A stretch of DNA of 64,000 bases from Tenacibaculum adriaticum (GTDB taxonomy: Bacteria > Bacteroidota > Bacteroidia > Flavobacteriales > Flavobacteriaceae). Of this stretch, positions 34,691 to 42,412 are shown in pieces (position 1 is the stretch's first letter; each line of letters begins with the position of its first letter). The notes beneath the pieces are model-generated. The model made no database searches and was not told where the DNA came from. It saw nothing but the letters and a program-made list of their open reading frames with translations. The position numbers and the translations under genes are program-made. The stretch spans positions 558,001 to 622,000 of the forward strand of contig NZ_VNIA01000002.1 of assembly GCF_008124875.1 (NCBI RefSeq), in the 5' to 3' direction.

Positions 34691-35338
34691 ATGTTAAACA
34701 AAAAATATTTTATTATTTTCATTCTTATAGTGACAAATTTTGCTACTAATGGTCAGACAGCGACATTATCCGCGGGGGGGTGGCGGACGTCAAACAATAA
34801 TCCTTTTACGAGAATAACAGGAAGTAATAACCTTGCAACGAAAATTTATCGAATTGAATGTACGGCTTTAGTTGACACTTCTATTTTACAATTTAGGATA
34901 ATTGTTGACGGTACACCAATTCAAGCTACATTTCAAGAAGGTAGTTATGTTGTTGTCGAAGGAAAACAAATTGCTATTGAGCAATTATCACAAGGGACAA
35001 TGGTTAGAGGGGCTTGGACAATTATACAAGAACCTGAAATAGCTGCAACAACAGTTCCTTGGAATTATTATCCCAGTTTATCCAACGATTTATTAGTTGC
35101 GTCATTAAAAGTGGAACAAGAATTTTTAATAAGCATTAACTACTCCACTATTAATTGCTCCAATACGAGCTTTAATGTGTTCATTAATGGTCAACCAGTG
35201 AAAGATACCAACAATAATACTTTGATCTTTTTAGAAGGGAGTACGGTATATGGAAAAGGTAAAAGCATTTTAATACGTGCAACTGGGGCTTGTACAAATA
35301 ATATGCCGATTGTAGGAGATTTGAAATTGGCAAAATAA
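34691..35338 (+). CDS. hypothetical secreted protein of the metalloprotease cassette
   Basis: The 215-residue product has a signal peptide (about 1-22, IIFILIVTNFATNGQ) and a beta-rich mature part with repeated short motifs such as VVVEGKQIAIEQLSQG and FNVFINGQPVKD. Two cysteine-containing spots (IECTALV and NCSNTSF, plus a later GACTNN) could form disulfides in the periplasm. I do not recognise a family. It is the first of four genes, all + strand and separated by 11-93 bases, that lie between elements E3 and E6. Confidence 0.6.
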   Translation: MLNKKYFIIFILIVTNFATNGQTATLSAGGWRTSNNNPFTRITGSNNLATKIYRIECTALVDTSILQFRIIVDGTPIQATFQEGSYVVVEGKQIAIEQLSQGTMVRGAWTIIQEPEIAATTVPWNYYPSLSNDLLVASLKVEQEFLISINYSTINCSNTSFNVFINGQPVKDTNNNTLIFLEGSTVYGKGKSILIRATGACTNNMPIVGDLKLAK

Positions 35339-35400
35339 TCAAACGAAAAAATTACTTATTGCAAAATAGAAATCATTAGTAACTTAAAATAAAGTCAAAT

Positions 35401-36045
35401 ATGAGAGCTTATATTCAACAAATTGACATCACTACTAACAGTAAAGTAGTTGTCACAGGTCAACTTTCTAGAACTAATTTGGAAGTCAGATTAAATGAGC
35501 ACATTTATGTTAAAGAACCAAAAGATGGAATTTGGGGCTATACCCTTGAAGTTATTCCTACCTCTGTTTTCGGTGCCGATATCATGATTCCTTTTGTTAT
35601 TCAAGCTCCGTGGACAGGAAATGAAGGTGCAAATGGGGTAAGAATCACACAACCAACCTTACAACCTGACCAAACAGATTATGAAACAATTCAGTTAAAG
35701 GTGAAAAAAGTTGACAACTTTACAAAGGAGCAATCTAATTTTATCATTATTAAAGGAGGAAGTTTTGACAAATCAACGAACCAAATAATTATTGATATAA
35801 ATTATGAAGGAGGTTGTTTCCCACATCTTTTCTCATTAGAATGGAATGGAATATCCCTTGAGAGTTTTCCACCTCAATACAACTTTATATTAGTTGATTT
35901 AAGCGAATATGACTCTTGTAAGGCAATTTTACCTGCACAATTAAGATTTGATATTGATACACCAAACATTCAATTGGATAGGCCTTCGACAATTAATTTG
36001 GGTACAGTAAATAGTAACAGACAAATAAAGATTGACATAAATTAA
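35401..36045 (+). CDS. hypothetical beta-rich protein with a GGC...PPQ...DSC pattern
   Basis: The 214-residue protein lacks a signal peptide. Its second half has the pattern DINYEGGCFPHLFSLEWNG, then ESFPPQYNFILVDLSEYDSC. A run of this kind (a strand ending in GGC, an x-WNG turn, S-PPQ, then D-x-C) occurs in several uncharacterised Bacteroidota exported proteins and suggests a small beta-sandwich with a cysteine pair. The absence of a signal sequence is odd for such a domain; the protein could use a different export route or stay inside the cell. It follows the secreted protein by 62 bases. Confidence 0.55.
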   Translation: MRAYIQQIDITTNSKVVVTGQLSRTNLEVRLNEHIYVKEPKDGIWGYTLEVIPTSVFGADIMIPFVIQAPWTGNEGANGVRITQPTLQPDQTDYETIQLKVKKVDNFTKEQSNFIIIKGGSFDKSTNQIIIDINYEGGCFPHLFSLEWNGISLESFPPQYNFILVDLSEYDSCKAILPAQLRFDIDTPNIQLDRPSTINLGTVNSNRQIKIDIN

Positions 36046-36056
36046 AACCGAAAAAA

Positions 36057-36365
36057 ATGAGAAACATTACCGCAAATGCAATTTTGAATTTAAAGGAACA
36101 GCCAGCATCACTTTATGTACATGGCTCAATAATGACATATAGAGCTGATGACATAATTGAAGTTGCTGTTGCATCACCTCTAGGAATTAGTCCTTCAATT
36201 TTAGTTTTAGACTTGATTGTTAAATCAGGAAATGGACCAATGAAAGGGACACCAAAACCTTTCAACTATGAGTTGTCTGATGATTCAGCAAAAAACTACA
36301 GTCAAGTAACTATTAGATATTCAGAAGATGCTTCTGTAACTGTGAATATTGAAGTATTCGGATAA
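36057..36365 (+). CDS. hypothetical small beta-rich protein, 102 residues
   Basis: No family is recognised. The sequence is mostly predicted strands (ASLYVHGSIMTYRADDIIEVAV, given in parts; QVTIRYSEDASVTVNIEVFG) without cysteine, signal peptide or membrane helix. It starts 11 bases after the stop of the 214-residue gene and is surely co-transcribed with it. The two may be subunits of one assembly. Confidence 0.55.
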   Translation: MRNITANAILNLKEQPASLYVHGSIMTYRADDIIEVAVASPLGISPSILVLDLIVKSGNGPMKGTPKPFNYELSDDSAKNYSQVTIRYSEDASVTVNIEVFG

Positions 36366-36458
36366 GAACTCCCACAGTCTGTTTATAGTTCATAATTATT
36401 CAGAAGTTTGAATATAAGCTATTTAAAGTTCTGTTTTAGGTAAATAAAAAATTATTCT

Positions 36459-37238
36459 ATGAAGAATCTTATTTATTCTATTATAATACTTACGACAAGT
36501 ATTAGCTCATATGCACAAACCAAAAACTCTTTAGATGATAATAGGAAAATTAAAATCCCAGTAGTTTTCCATATAATCTATTCAAGCCCCCACGAATCCA
36601 TTATTGATTCACTAATTATTGATGAGTTACAGAACTTAAATCTGGACTTTTCCAATGTGAATGACAAGTCTGCTTTAGATAGTGATTTTAAGATTCTTGT
36701 TGGTAATGCTAATATTGAGTTTTTTTTACTTGATACTATATTTCAATCAAGTGCAACTAAAGGAATTAATAGAATCTCTTCCTCTCTAAAACCTGACCGA
36801 AATAAATTATTAATAAATCCGATCAACTGTGTAAATATTTATGTAGCGGATCAAGGCAATTTTTCTAATATCTTAAGTGACCGAATTAATCTGAATTTTC
36901 GTGATATTGGACTTCATACTCATGTATTAACACATGAAATGGGGCATTGGTTAGGACTATACCATATCTGGGGGAAAGTTGGAAGTTGCAATCACTTTAG
37001 AGCAATTTTAAGTTCTAAAGATGACGGAATTGATGATACACCAAAACAGTTTAAATGCACAGATTTGTCATTTTCAAAAACTTGCCCTCCTAAAAAGAAC
37101 CTTTATTATAAAGGTCATAAAATACTGTATAACAATTTCATGGATTATTCTGGATGTCGATGCATGTTTACTGTTGGACAAACTATTAAAATGAGAAATA
37201 ACATCATTGAAAGTAAACCGTTGCTTTTCGATCAATAA
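36459..37238 (+). CDS. secreted M43 (pappalysin-like) zinc metalloprotease
   Basis: The 259-residue protein has a signal peptide (about 1-19) and the metzincin zinc site HEMGHWLGLYH: His159, Glu160, His163, Gly166 and His169 fit HExxHxxGxxH. The Met-turn is in NFMDYSGC (Met228). The text GLYHIWG and DDGIDDTPKQ after the site is typical of the cytophagalysin/pappalysin group. The protease is short: no C-terminal sorting domain or fibronectin repeats follow, so it may act in the periplasm or be released free. It is the last of the four genes between E3 and E6, and may process or activate the products of the three genes before it. Confidence 0.85.
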   Translation: MKNLIYSIIILTTSISSYAQTKNSLDDNRKIKIPVVFHIIYSSPHESIIDSLIIDELQNLNLDFSNVNDKSALDSDFKILVGNANIEFFLLDTIFQSSATKGINRISSSLKPDRNKLLINPINCVNIYVADQGNFSNILSDRINLNFRDIGLHTHVLTHEMGHWLGLYHIWGKVGSCNHFRAILSSKDDGIDDTPKQFKCTDLSFSKTCPPKKNLYYKGHKILYNNFMDYSGCRCMFTVGQTIKMRNNIIESKPLLFDQ

Positions 37239-37245
37239 AAACTAA

Positions 37246-37380
37246 TGCCAACAAAGTGTTAAAATAATAAGGGTTTTAGTGCTTAACTCAAAGTTCCGTG
37301 CTTTTGATTATGTTCGCAAATTTTACAATTTTACAGTAAGTTTTTAAAACCCTTACTATTCTATACACAAAACATTGCAA
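37246..37380. repeat. attC-like palindromic element E6 (second subtype)
   Basis: TGCCAACAAAGTGTTAAAAT...AAGGGTTTTA opens and TTTAAAACCCTTACTATTCTATACACAAAACATTGC closes (in parts); the ends pair across about 30 positions with mismatches. The centre lacks the TCGC hairpin of E1-E4 but shares GGGTTTTxGTGxTTAA and CAAAGTT with E5. It starts seven bases after the protease stop. Confidence 0.75.
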
Positions 37381-37457
37381 TTAATTACAGACCCCACTCT
37401 GAATTGAAAAATATAAATAAAAAATTTAAGTTTAACATAATTAAAATAATCTGAAAA

Positions 37458-37562
37458 ATGAAAAAATTTAAAGACGACCCAACACAAGCAGATTTAGATA
37501 ATCACTCTGATTAATTAAACCCAAACAATGATGAATATTGGCATTCAAGAGAAGAAGATTAA
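37458..37562 (+). pseudogene. broken small gene of the DNHxxQLNPNN family
   Basis: An ATG at 37458 opens MKKFKDDPTQADLDNHSD, then a TAA stop at 37512-37514, then in the same frame LNPNNDEYWHSREED and a second stop at 37560-37562. Small flavobacterial proteins of about 35-45 residues carry the continuous text DNHxxQLNPNNxxYWxSR, so a single C-to-T change at a CAA glutamine codon explains the interruption. It is followed 13 bases later by a strong hairpin. The function of the family is unknown to me. Confidence 0.6.
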
Positions 37563-37575
37563 ATAAATTAATTAT

Positions 37576-37607
37576 GACAGTAAAGTATTAAATACCTTAC
37601 TGTCTTT
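37576..37607 (+). terminator. hairpin terminator after the broken small gene
   Basis: GACAGTAA-GTAT-TAA-ATAC-TTACTGTC forms twelve base pairs with one internal A/C mismatch and is followed by TTTAG. The T-run is short, so the strength is uncertain. Confidence 0.6.
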
Positions 37608-37768
37608 AGTTGTATTAAATTTTGAAACTAGTTTTCTCTAAAATTCTTAAAACGAAACAACATCTAAAAAATACATCTAATTTTCAACAAGAATAAAGCC
37701 TAATAAATTCTGCTGAATTACCACTCAAATTCGGAATTGAAAACACCTTAATAACCAATAAACAATAA

Positions 37769-37958
37769 CCTTTAGGGTGAAAACCCTCTTTTAAATTGCG
37801 GAAATCCAAACAATTAACTACGGAAAAATCATAAGTTTTTTTAGTTTTTTGTTTTTAAGTTTGAAGGTAACTAACTATTACTCATATTACTTTTTTCTCT
37901 TATCCTCAAAATATACACGGATATAAAAGTATAAAAGTTGACATATAACATTGTAAAA
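37769..37958. repeat. dispersed intergenic element, full copy
   Basis: CCTTTAGGGTGAAAACCC (a small hairpin), TTGCGGAAA, TAACTAACTATTACTCATATTAC, CTCTTATCC, CAAAATATACACGGATATAAAA and TATAAC are shared in order with 20314-20480, and the left part with 33040-33157. The 205 bases before it (37563-37768) hold nothing else that I can name, apart from the terminator. Confidence 0.7.
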
Positions 37959-37976
37959 CATTAAAAAACAAATATT

Positions 37977-39110
37977 ATGAAAGGAATAATTCTACTTATG
38001 ACAATTTTAATATCCTGTAATGCATTTACACAACTTACACAACAAGAAAAAGATTCATTACAAGATAATAAATCGCCATTAACAAAAAAAGAGTTCTATA
38101 CTGCCGTAAAAAAAGAGTTCAATTCTCTGTTAGGTAATGACGAAAAAAGTATAAACAATGCTATTACAACAAATTTTAACAAAAATGAAACAAGCGTTAC
38201 AGCCAAATTCCTTATTGCTCCAAATTATCTAAATAAGAATGATAAATTCAAACACTTAATTTCTGGACAAATTAAAATAGGAGAAAGTAATAGCTTTTTG
38301 GACTTAGGAAAATCCAAAATGCCTTTAATTGATCTATCGATCAAACATAATTGGATTATTAATAAAACTTGGTATTACAATAAACCTAGTAAAGTAAAGG
38401 AGAATGAATCAAAAAAAATAAATATAGCTAATGATTCTTTAATGAAAGAAGGTAACAAAACTTTTTATTACCAACTTGAAGAAACTGAAAATAAAAAAAT
38501 TCACGACTGGACCTTTAAAAAATATAATTGGATATCTACAGAAATAAATTATACAAATGCTAAATATCAAATATTAGATTTGACAAAGCCGTTTGACGAG
38601 CAAATATTTAGTAAAACATATTCTAAAGCCTCAGGAAATATAAGCTATAATTATTTTGGTAAATGGCTAAAGGATAATGCCTTTTGGAAAGGCAAAGCGA
38701 GACCTCATTATATCTACTTTACAGCAAACTATGAATTTAAAGAAGGTAATAACATTAATAAATTCGATAAAGTAGAAGTATCCGATTACGAACAAGTTGT
38801 CAATGGTAATACAATAAGAGAAGTTACTACAACTAAAACAGCTTATAAAGGAAGCTACCAGACATTTATGCAACATAATATTTCAAGTGAATTATTATTG
38901 GGAATTCAAAAAAACATTTCTCTAGACTTATTTGGTAATGTTCAATTTTCTGAAGAAGAACCACCTCTCTATACATACGGAGGTGGTTTATACTTTTTAG
39001 TAAAAAATAAAAAAGAGGAGACAACTGTTAATCTCGGTTTATTTATAAAAAAAGAAGGAGATAAAGACCCTTTTTTAGGATTTAAAACTTCAATTCCTAT
39101 ATCTCTATAA
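37977..39110 (+). CDS. hypothetical exported beta-rich protein, possible outer-membrane barrel
   Basis: The 377-residue protein starts with a signal peptide (MKGIILLMTILISCNAFTQ) and has the alternating pattern of a beta-barrel, for example GSYQTFMQHNISSELLLG, YGGGLYFLVKNKKEETTVNL and the final GFKTSIPISL. It is probably exported. No family is recognised. In build and setting (last gene before an attC-like element) it parallels the protein at 33625, though I see no convincing residue-level similarity. It is the only gene between the dispersed leader element and E5. Confidence 0.6.
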   Translation: MKGIILLMTILISCNAFTQLTQQEKDSLQDNKSPLTKKEFYTAVKKEFNSLLGNDEKSINNAITTNFNKNETSVTAKFLIAPNYLNKNDKFKHLISGQIKIGESNSFLDLGKSKMPLIDLSIKHNWIINKTWYYNKPSKVKENESKKINIANDSLMKEGNKTFYYQLEETENKKIHDWTFKKYNWISTEINYTNAKYQILDLTKPFDEQIFSKTYSKASGNISYNYFGKWLKDNAFWKGKARPHYIYFTANYEFKEGNNINKFDKVEVSDYEQVVNGNTIREVTTTKTAYKGSYQTFMQHNISSELLLGIQKNISLDLFGNVQFSEEEPPLYTYGGGLYFLVKNKKEETTVNLGLFIKKEGDKDPFLGFKTSIPISL

Positions 39111-39116
39111 ACGTTT

Positions 39117-39312
39117 TACAACAATGGCTATAATTAATACGGGTTTTGTGTTTAATCCAAAGTTTAGTGTATTTTTATAGAGTACGCTAAATCTTTTGCT
39201 TTGGCTTTAAAAATGAAAAATTAAAACAAAATAAAAAGTTTTGGCTAAGTGCTTATTCGGAAATTAATCGCTTGTTAATTCCCGTACTAATCATAGCCGA
39301 GGCCGTTGTGTG
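39117..39312. repeat. attC-like palindromic element E5 (second subtype)
   Basis: ACAACAATGGCTATAATTAATACGGG opens, CCCGTACTAATCATAGCCGAGGCCGTTGT closes (in parts); the arms pair except for three to four extra bases on the right arm. The interior GGGTTTTGTGTTTAATCCAAAGTTTAGTG matches E6. At 196 bases it is the longest copy. It follows the barrel-like gene by six bases. Confidence 0.8.
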
Positions 39313-39355
39313 TCATACGACCAATCTCTCGTGAAAGAAAAAAATTGACTAATAA

Positions 39356-41581
39356 ATGATAACCAAAATAGACCTTAATAAAGTAGCGAGCTACAAAAGT
39401 CAAGCGACTTTAGAAACAGATAAAGCTTTGAATCTTATTTATGGTTTAAATGGTACAGGAAAAAGTACTCTGTCTAATTATCTTTTAAAAAGAGATAATG
39501 AAAAATATAAAGATTGCTCTGTTGTTGGATTAGATGAGAATCACGAAATCCTTGTATATAATCAAACTTTTGTTCAAGAAAACTTTTTCGAATCTGAAAA
39601 CTTAAAAGGAATTTTCACTCTTTCAAAAGAAAATAAAGAAGCTATTACAAAGATTTCTAATGCACAAAAAGAAATAGAAAAACTTGACGGAGAAAAAATC
39701 AAAAAAACCGAAGAACTAGAAACTGAAAAAACATCAATAAGTAAAAAGCTTGAAAACGCAAAAAATACTATTTGGAAAATAAAAACCGATTTTAGTGGTG
39801 GCGACCGTGTTCTTGAGTTTTGTTTGGAAGGTCATAAAGGCTCAAAAGACAATCTATTTAATCATATTCAAGGTTTAACAAAGCCAAATGATAAACCAGC
39901 CAAAAGCATTGATGATTTAAAAAATGAGGTTCAGGAAATTATGGGAGATAATGCTCAAAAATATGTCTACGTTCCTAAAATCACATTCTCGTCTTCAAGT
40001 ATAGAAACTGAAAAGATTTTCGCCAAACAAATCGTAGGTAATGAAAATAGTAGTGTATCTGAACTAATCACAAAACTTGGAAACTCTGATTGGGTAAAAT
40101 CGGGATTAAAATATTTACCCGAAGAACCATTTGATGAAAATGAAGATTGTCCTTTTTGTCAAGAAAAAACCATATCAAACGAATTAATAGAAAACATAAA
40201 GGGTTACTTTGATGCTTCGTATGAAGCAGATATTAACTCAATAAAAACTTTTCTCGAAGAATATTCCCAAGCAATTCAACAAATTCCGAACAAAACGATT
40301 TTTGAAGCCAATCCCAAATTTGAAACATTCAAGCAAGATTTTGAAATTAAATTTAATGCATTTAATCAATTAGTTAAGTCGAATAAAAAAAAGATTGAAG
40401 AAAAAACAAAAAAACCAAGTGTATCTCAAACTCTTAAAGACTCAACGAAATCATTAGAAGATATTAATGAAATTATAAGCAAAATTAACGCTTCTATTAA
40501 AGAGCATAATGATAAAATTGATAAAAAAGCGACTGTAAAAGCGGAAATAAAAAAGACTTTTTGGCAAATTATGCGGTGGGATTACGACCAAACAATTAGT
40601 TCATATCTTTCAGATAATAGCACATCAAAAACCAAAATAGATTCGTTAAATACTGCAAGTAAAGACATTGGAGAAACAATACTTGAACAAAGGTCAATCA
40701 TATCCGAACAACAAAAACAAACAGTTAATATAGAAAAAGCAATTGCAAATATTAACGATGGATTAATTGACTTAGGAATTAATAATTTTAAAATTGAAAA
40801 TCACGAAGAAAATCTTTACAAAATAGTTAGAGGAGACAATAGAGAAAAAGTATTTCTTTCGTTAAGTGAAGGAGAAAAAATGATAATAAGTTTCTTGTAT
40901 TTTATAGAAATGTGTAGAGGAAAACAAGATGCTACTGAAACAGGAAAAAAGAAAATAATTGTTATTGACGATCCTATTTCTAGTCTTTCCCACATTTATG
41001 TTTTCAATATTGGAAGACTAATTAAAAACGAGTTTTTTGGAAAAAAAGAAATAAAAAAAGATGAAGAAACTGGAGATAAAATAAATGTTTGGAAATATAA
41101 GTATGAACAAGTTTTTATTTTAACTCATAGTCTTTATTTCTTTTATGAGATTACAGAAACGAAACACGATGAACGAAAAGAAACTCAAAAATTGTTTAGA
41201 CTTATAAAAAACAATAATGGTAGTAACTTTCAAATAATGAAATATGAAGAAATTCAAAATGACTATCAAGCTTATTGGTCCTTTATAAAAGATGAAAATC
41301 AACCACCAGCATTGATTGCGAATTGTATGAGAAACGTAATTGAATATTTTTTCAATTTTGTGGAGAAAAAAGATTTAAATAACTTTTTCTTCAACCAAGA
41401 ACCATTTAAATCTAGTATTAGATTTCAAGCATTTAATCGTTATATTAATCGAGAATCTCATTCGTTAGGTCAAAATATATTCGACTTTAAGGAATTTAAT
41501 TACAATGACTTTAAAGATGGATTTGCAGAATTATTTAAAGTAGCAGGTTATAAAGAACATTATAAGAAAATGATAAAATAA
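39356..41581 (+). CDS. RloC/PrrC-like ATPase with putative anticodon-nuclease end
   Basis: The 741-residue protein is an SMC/Rad50-like AAA_13 ATPase: Walker A GLNGTGKST (30-38), a long coiled coil interrupted by DCPFCQE (Cys265 and Cys268, zinc-hook candidate), an ABC signature LSEGE (503-507), Walker B IVIDDP (Asp538, Asp539) and the H-loop LTHS. After the ATPase, Arg659xxxGlu663 (MRNVIEYF) and His702 (NRESHS) match the Arg-Glu-His triad of the PrrC/RloC anticodon nuclease. RloC cleaves tRNA after DNA damage or phage attack, so this is a probable abortive-infection effector. It stands alone, between E5 and E4, as one cassette. Confidence 0.8.
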   Translation: MITKIDLNKVASYKSQATLETDKALNLIYGLNGTGKSTLSNYLLKRDNEKYKDCSVVGLDENHEILVYNQTFVQENFFESENLKGIFTLSKENKEAITKISNAQKEIEKLDGEKIKKTEELETEKTSISKKLENAKNTIWKIKTDFSGGDRVLEFCLEGHKGSKDNLFNHIQGLTKPNDKPAKSIDDLKNEVQEIMGDNAQKYVYVPKITFSSSSIETEKIFAKQIVGNENSSVSELITKLGNSDWVKSGLKYLPEEPFDENEDCPFCQEKTISNELIENIKGYFDASYEADINSIKTFLEEYSQAIQQIPNKTIFEANPKFETFKQDFEIKFNAFNQLVKSNKKKIEEKTKKPSVSQTLKDSTKSLEDINEIISKINASIKEHNDKIDKKATVKAEIKKTFWQIMRWDYDQTISSYLSDNSTSKTKIDSLNTASKDIGETILEQRSIISEQQKQTVNIEKAIANINDGLIDLGINNFKIENHEENLYKIVRGDNREKVFLSLSEGEKMIISFLYFIEMCRGKQDATETGKKKIIVIDDPISSLSHIYVFNIGRLIKNEFFGKKEIKKDEETGDKINVWKYKYEQVFILTHSLYFFYEITETKHDERKETQKLFRLIKNNNGSNFQIMKYEEIQNDYQAYWSFIKDENQPPALIANCMRNVIEYFFNFVEKKDLNNFFFNQEPFKSSIRFQAFNRYINRESHSLGQNIFDFKEFNYNDFKDGFAELFKVAGYKEHYKKMIK

Positions 41582-41591
41582 AAAGTACGAA

Positions 41592-41724
41592 CGCACAACA
41601 ATGGCTATAAGTAATTGCTTGTTCTCACCTACTTCTGAAAATCCTCGCGGATTTTCAGTTTGGTGTGTACTTGCTAAGTTAACTGCTTAGCCACGCAACT
41701 AACCATATACAAGACCGCTACCCA
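41592..41724. repeat. attC-like palindromic element E4
   Basis: CACAACAATGGCTATAAG opens and AACCATATACAAGACCGCTAC closes. The central hairpin is the best of all copies: CTGAAAATCC-TCGC-GGATTTTCAG, ten perfect pairs (41635-41658). It starts ten bases after the RloC-like gene and marks the right end of the accessory region. Confidence 0.85.
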
Positions 41725-41760
41725 CAAGCTAGAAAATCCAACTCACAAAATAACCATGTG

Positions 41761-41772
41761 TGACAAATGTCA
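41761..41772. promoter_or_regulatory. candidate operator upstream of the arsR-type gene
   Basis: TGACA-AA-TGTCA is a short inverted repeat touching the -33 element of the arsR promoter. This placement suits autorepression by the encoded ArsR-type protein. Twelve bases is short, so chance cannot be excluded. Confidence 0.35.
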
Positions 41773-41774
41773 TA

Positions 41775-41803
41775 TTTGGTTCTACTTCCCTATCGTAGCT
41801 TTG
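41775..41803 (+). promoter_or_regulatory. promoter of the arsR-thioredoxin-osmC-permease operon
   Basis: TTTG (41775-41778), a 17-base spacer and TAGCTTTG (41796-41803) match both consensus elements exactly. The expected start near 41810 lies five bases before the ATG at 41815, which rules out the longer frame beginning at 41767. Confidence 0.75.
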
Positions 41804-41814
41804 CGATAAGGAAG

Positions 41815-42120
41815 ATGAAAAAAAGCGTAGAACATATATTATATAGCGAAGACACCCTAGCTTTGGCTAAATTGGCCAAAGCCATGGCACATCCTACTCG
41901 TATTGCCATATTAAAACATCTTGAAAAACAATCGTCTTGTTTTACGGGAGATTTGACAGCTATTTTTCCGTTAGCACAGTCCACCGTTTCTCAACATCTT
42001 AAAGAATTAAAAAATGCGGGGCTTATTAAAGGAGAATTAGAATCACCCAAAATAAAATACTGTATCCATCAAGAAAACTGGAAGATTGCAAAGTCTTTAT
42101 TTCAGCATTTTTTTGATTGA
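41815..42120 (+). CDS. ArsR-family transcriptional regulator
   Basis: The start is set at 41815 because the promoter overlaps the upstream part of the frame; this gives 101 residues. The winged-helix is typical of ArsR/SmtB: LAKAMAHPTRIAILKHLEKQ, then FPLAQSTVSQHLKELKNAGLI as the recognition helix. A cysteine lies in KQSSCFTGDL, and another in KYCIHQ; the ELCVCDL metal motif of classical ArsR is missing, so the signal may be another thiol-reactive compound. It heads a four-gene operon with a thioredoxin-like protein, OsmC and a permease. Confidence 0.9.
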   Translation: MKKSVEHILYSEDTLALAKLAKAMAHPTRIAILKHLEKQSSCFTGDLTAIFPLAQSTVSQHLKELKNAGLIKGELESPKIKYCIHQENWKIAKSLFQHFFD

Positions 42121-42170
42121 TGTTGTTTAATAACAAAATCGCTTATTGGCGATAAACAAATACACCTACA

Positions 42171-42407
42171 ATGACCAAAGTAATTAAAGTATTAGGAACA
42201 GGATGTACGAAATGTAAAAAAATGGCAAGTATTGTTCAAGATGTAGTTACAGAAAATAATATTGATGCAACGGTAGAAAAAGTTGAAGACATTATGGAAA
42301 TTATGAAATTTAATGTAATGCTAGTACCTGTATTGGTAATAGATGATGTTGTTACTATAAAAGGTAGAGTACCTACAAAAAATGAAGTATTGGCACTTTT
42401 AAACTAA
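42171..42407 (+). CDS. small thioredoxin-like protein with CxxC
   Basis: The 78-residue protein is of the redox-active disulfide (thioredoxin_3) type: KVLGTGCTKCKKMASIV contains the CTKC centre and is followed by EKVEDIMEIMKFNVMLVPVLVIDD with the cis-proline region VPVLV. It probably relays electrons or a metal/thiol adduct to the permease encoded downstream. Relatives commonly occur beside YraQ-like permeases. Confidence 0.9.
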   Translation: MTKVIKVLGTGCTKCKKMASIVQDVVTENNIDATVEKVEDIMEIMKFNVMLVPVLVIDDVVTIKGRVPTKNEVLALLN

Positions 42408-42412
42408 TTACA

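Noticed and set aside
20314..41724. The accessory region as a prophage or integrative conjugative element.
   Set aside because: No integrase, portal, capsid, relaxase or Tra-type gene was found in any frame.
41767..41814. A longer start for the ArsR-type regulator at 41767.
   Set aside because: The consensus promoter lies within this extension, and the extra residues do not belong to the winged-helix fold.
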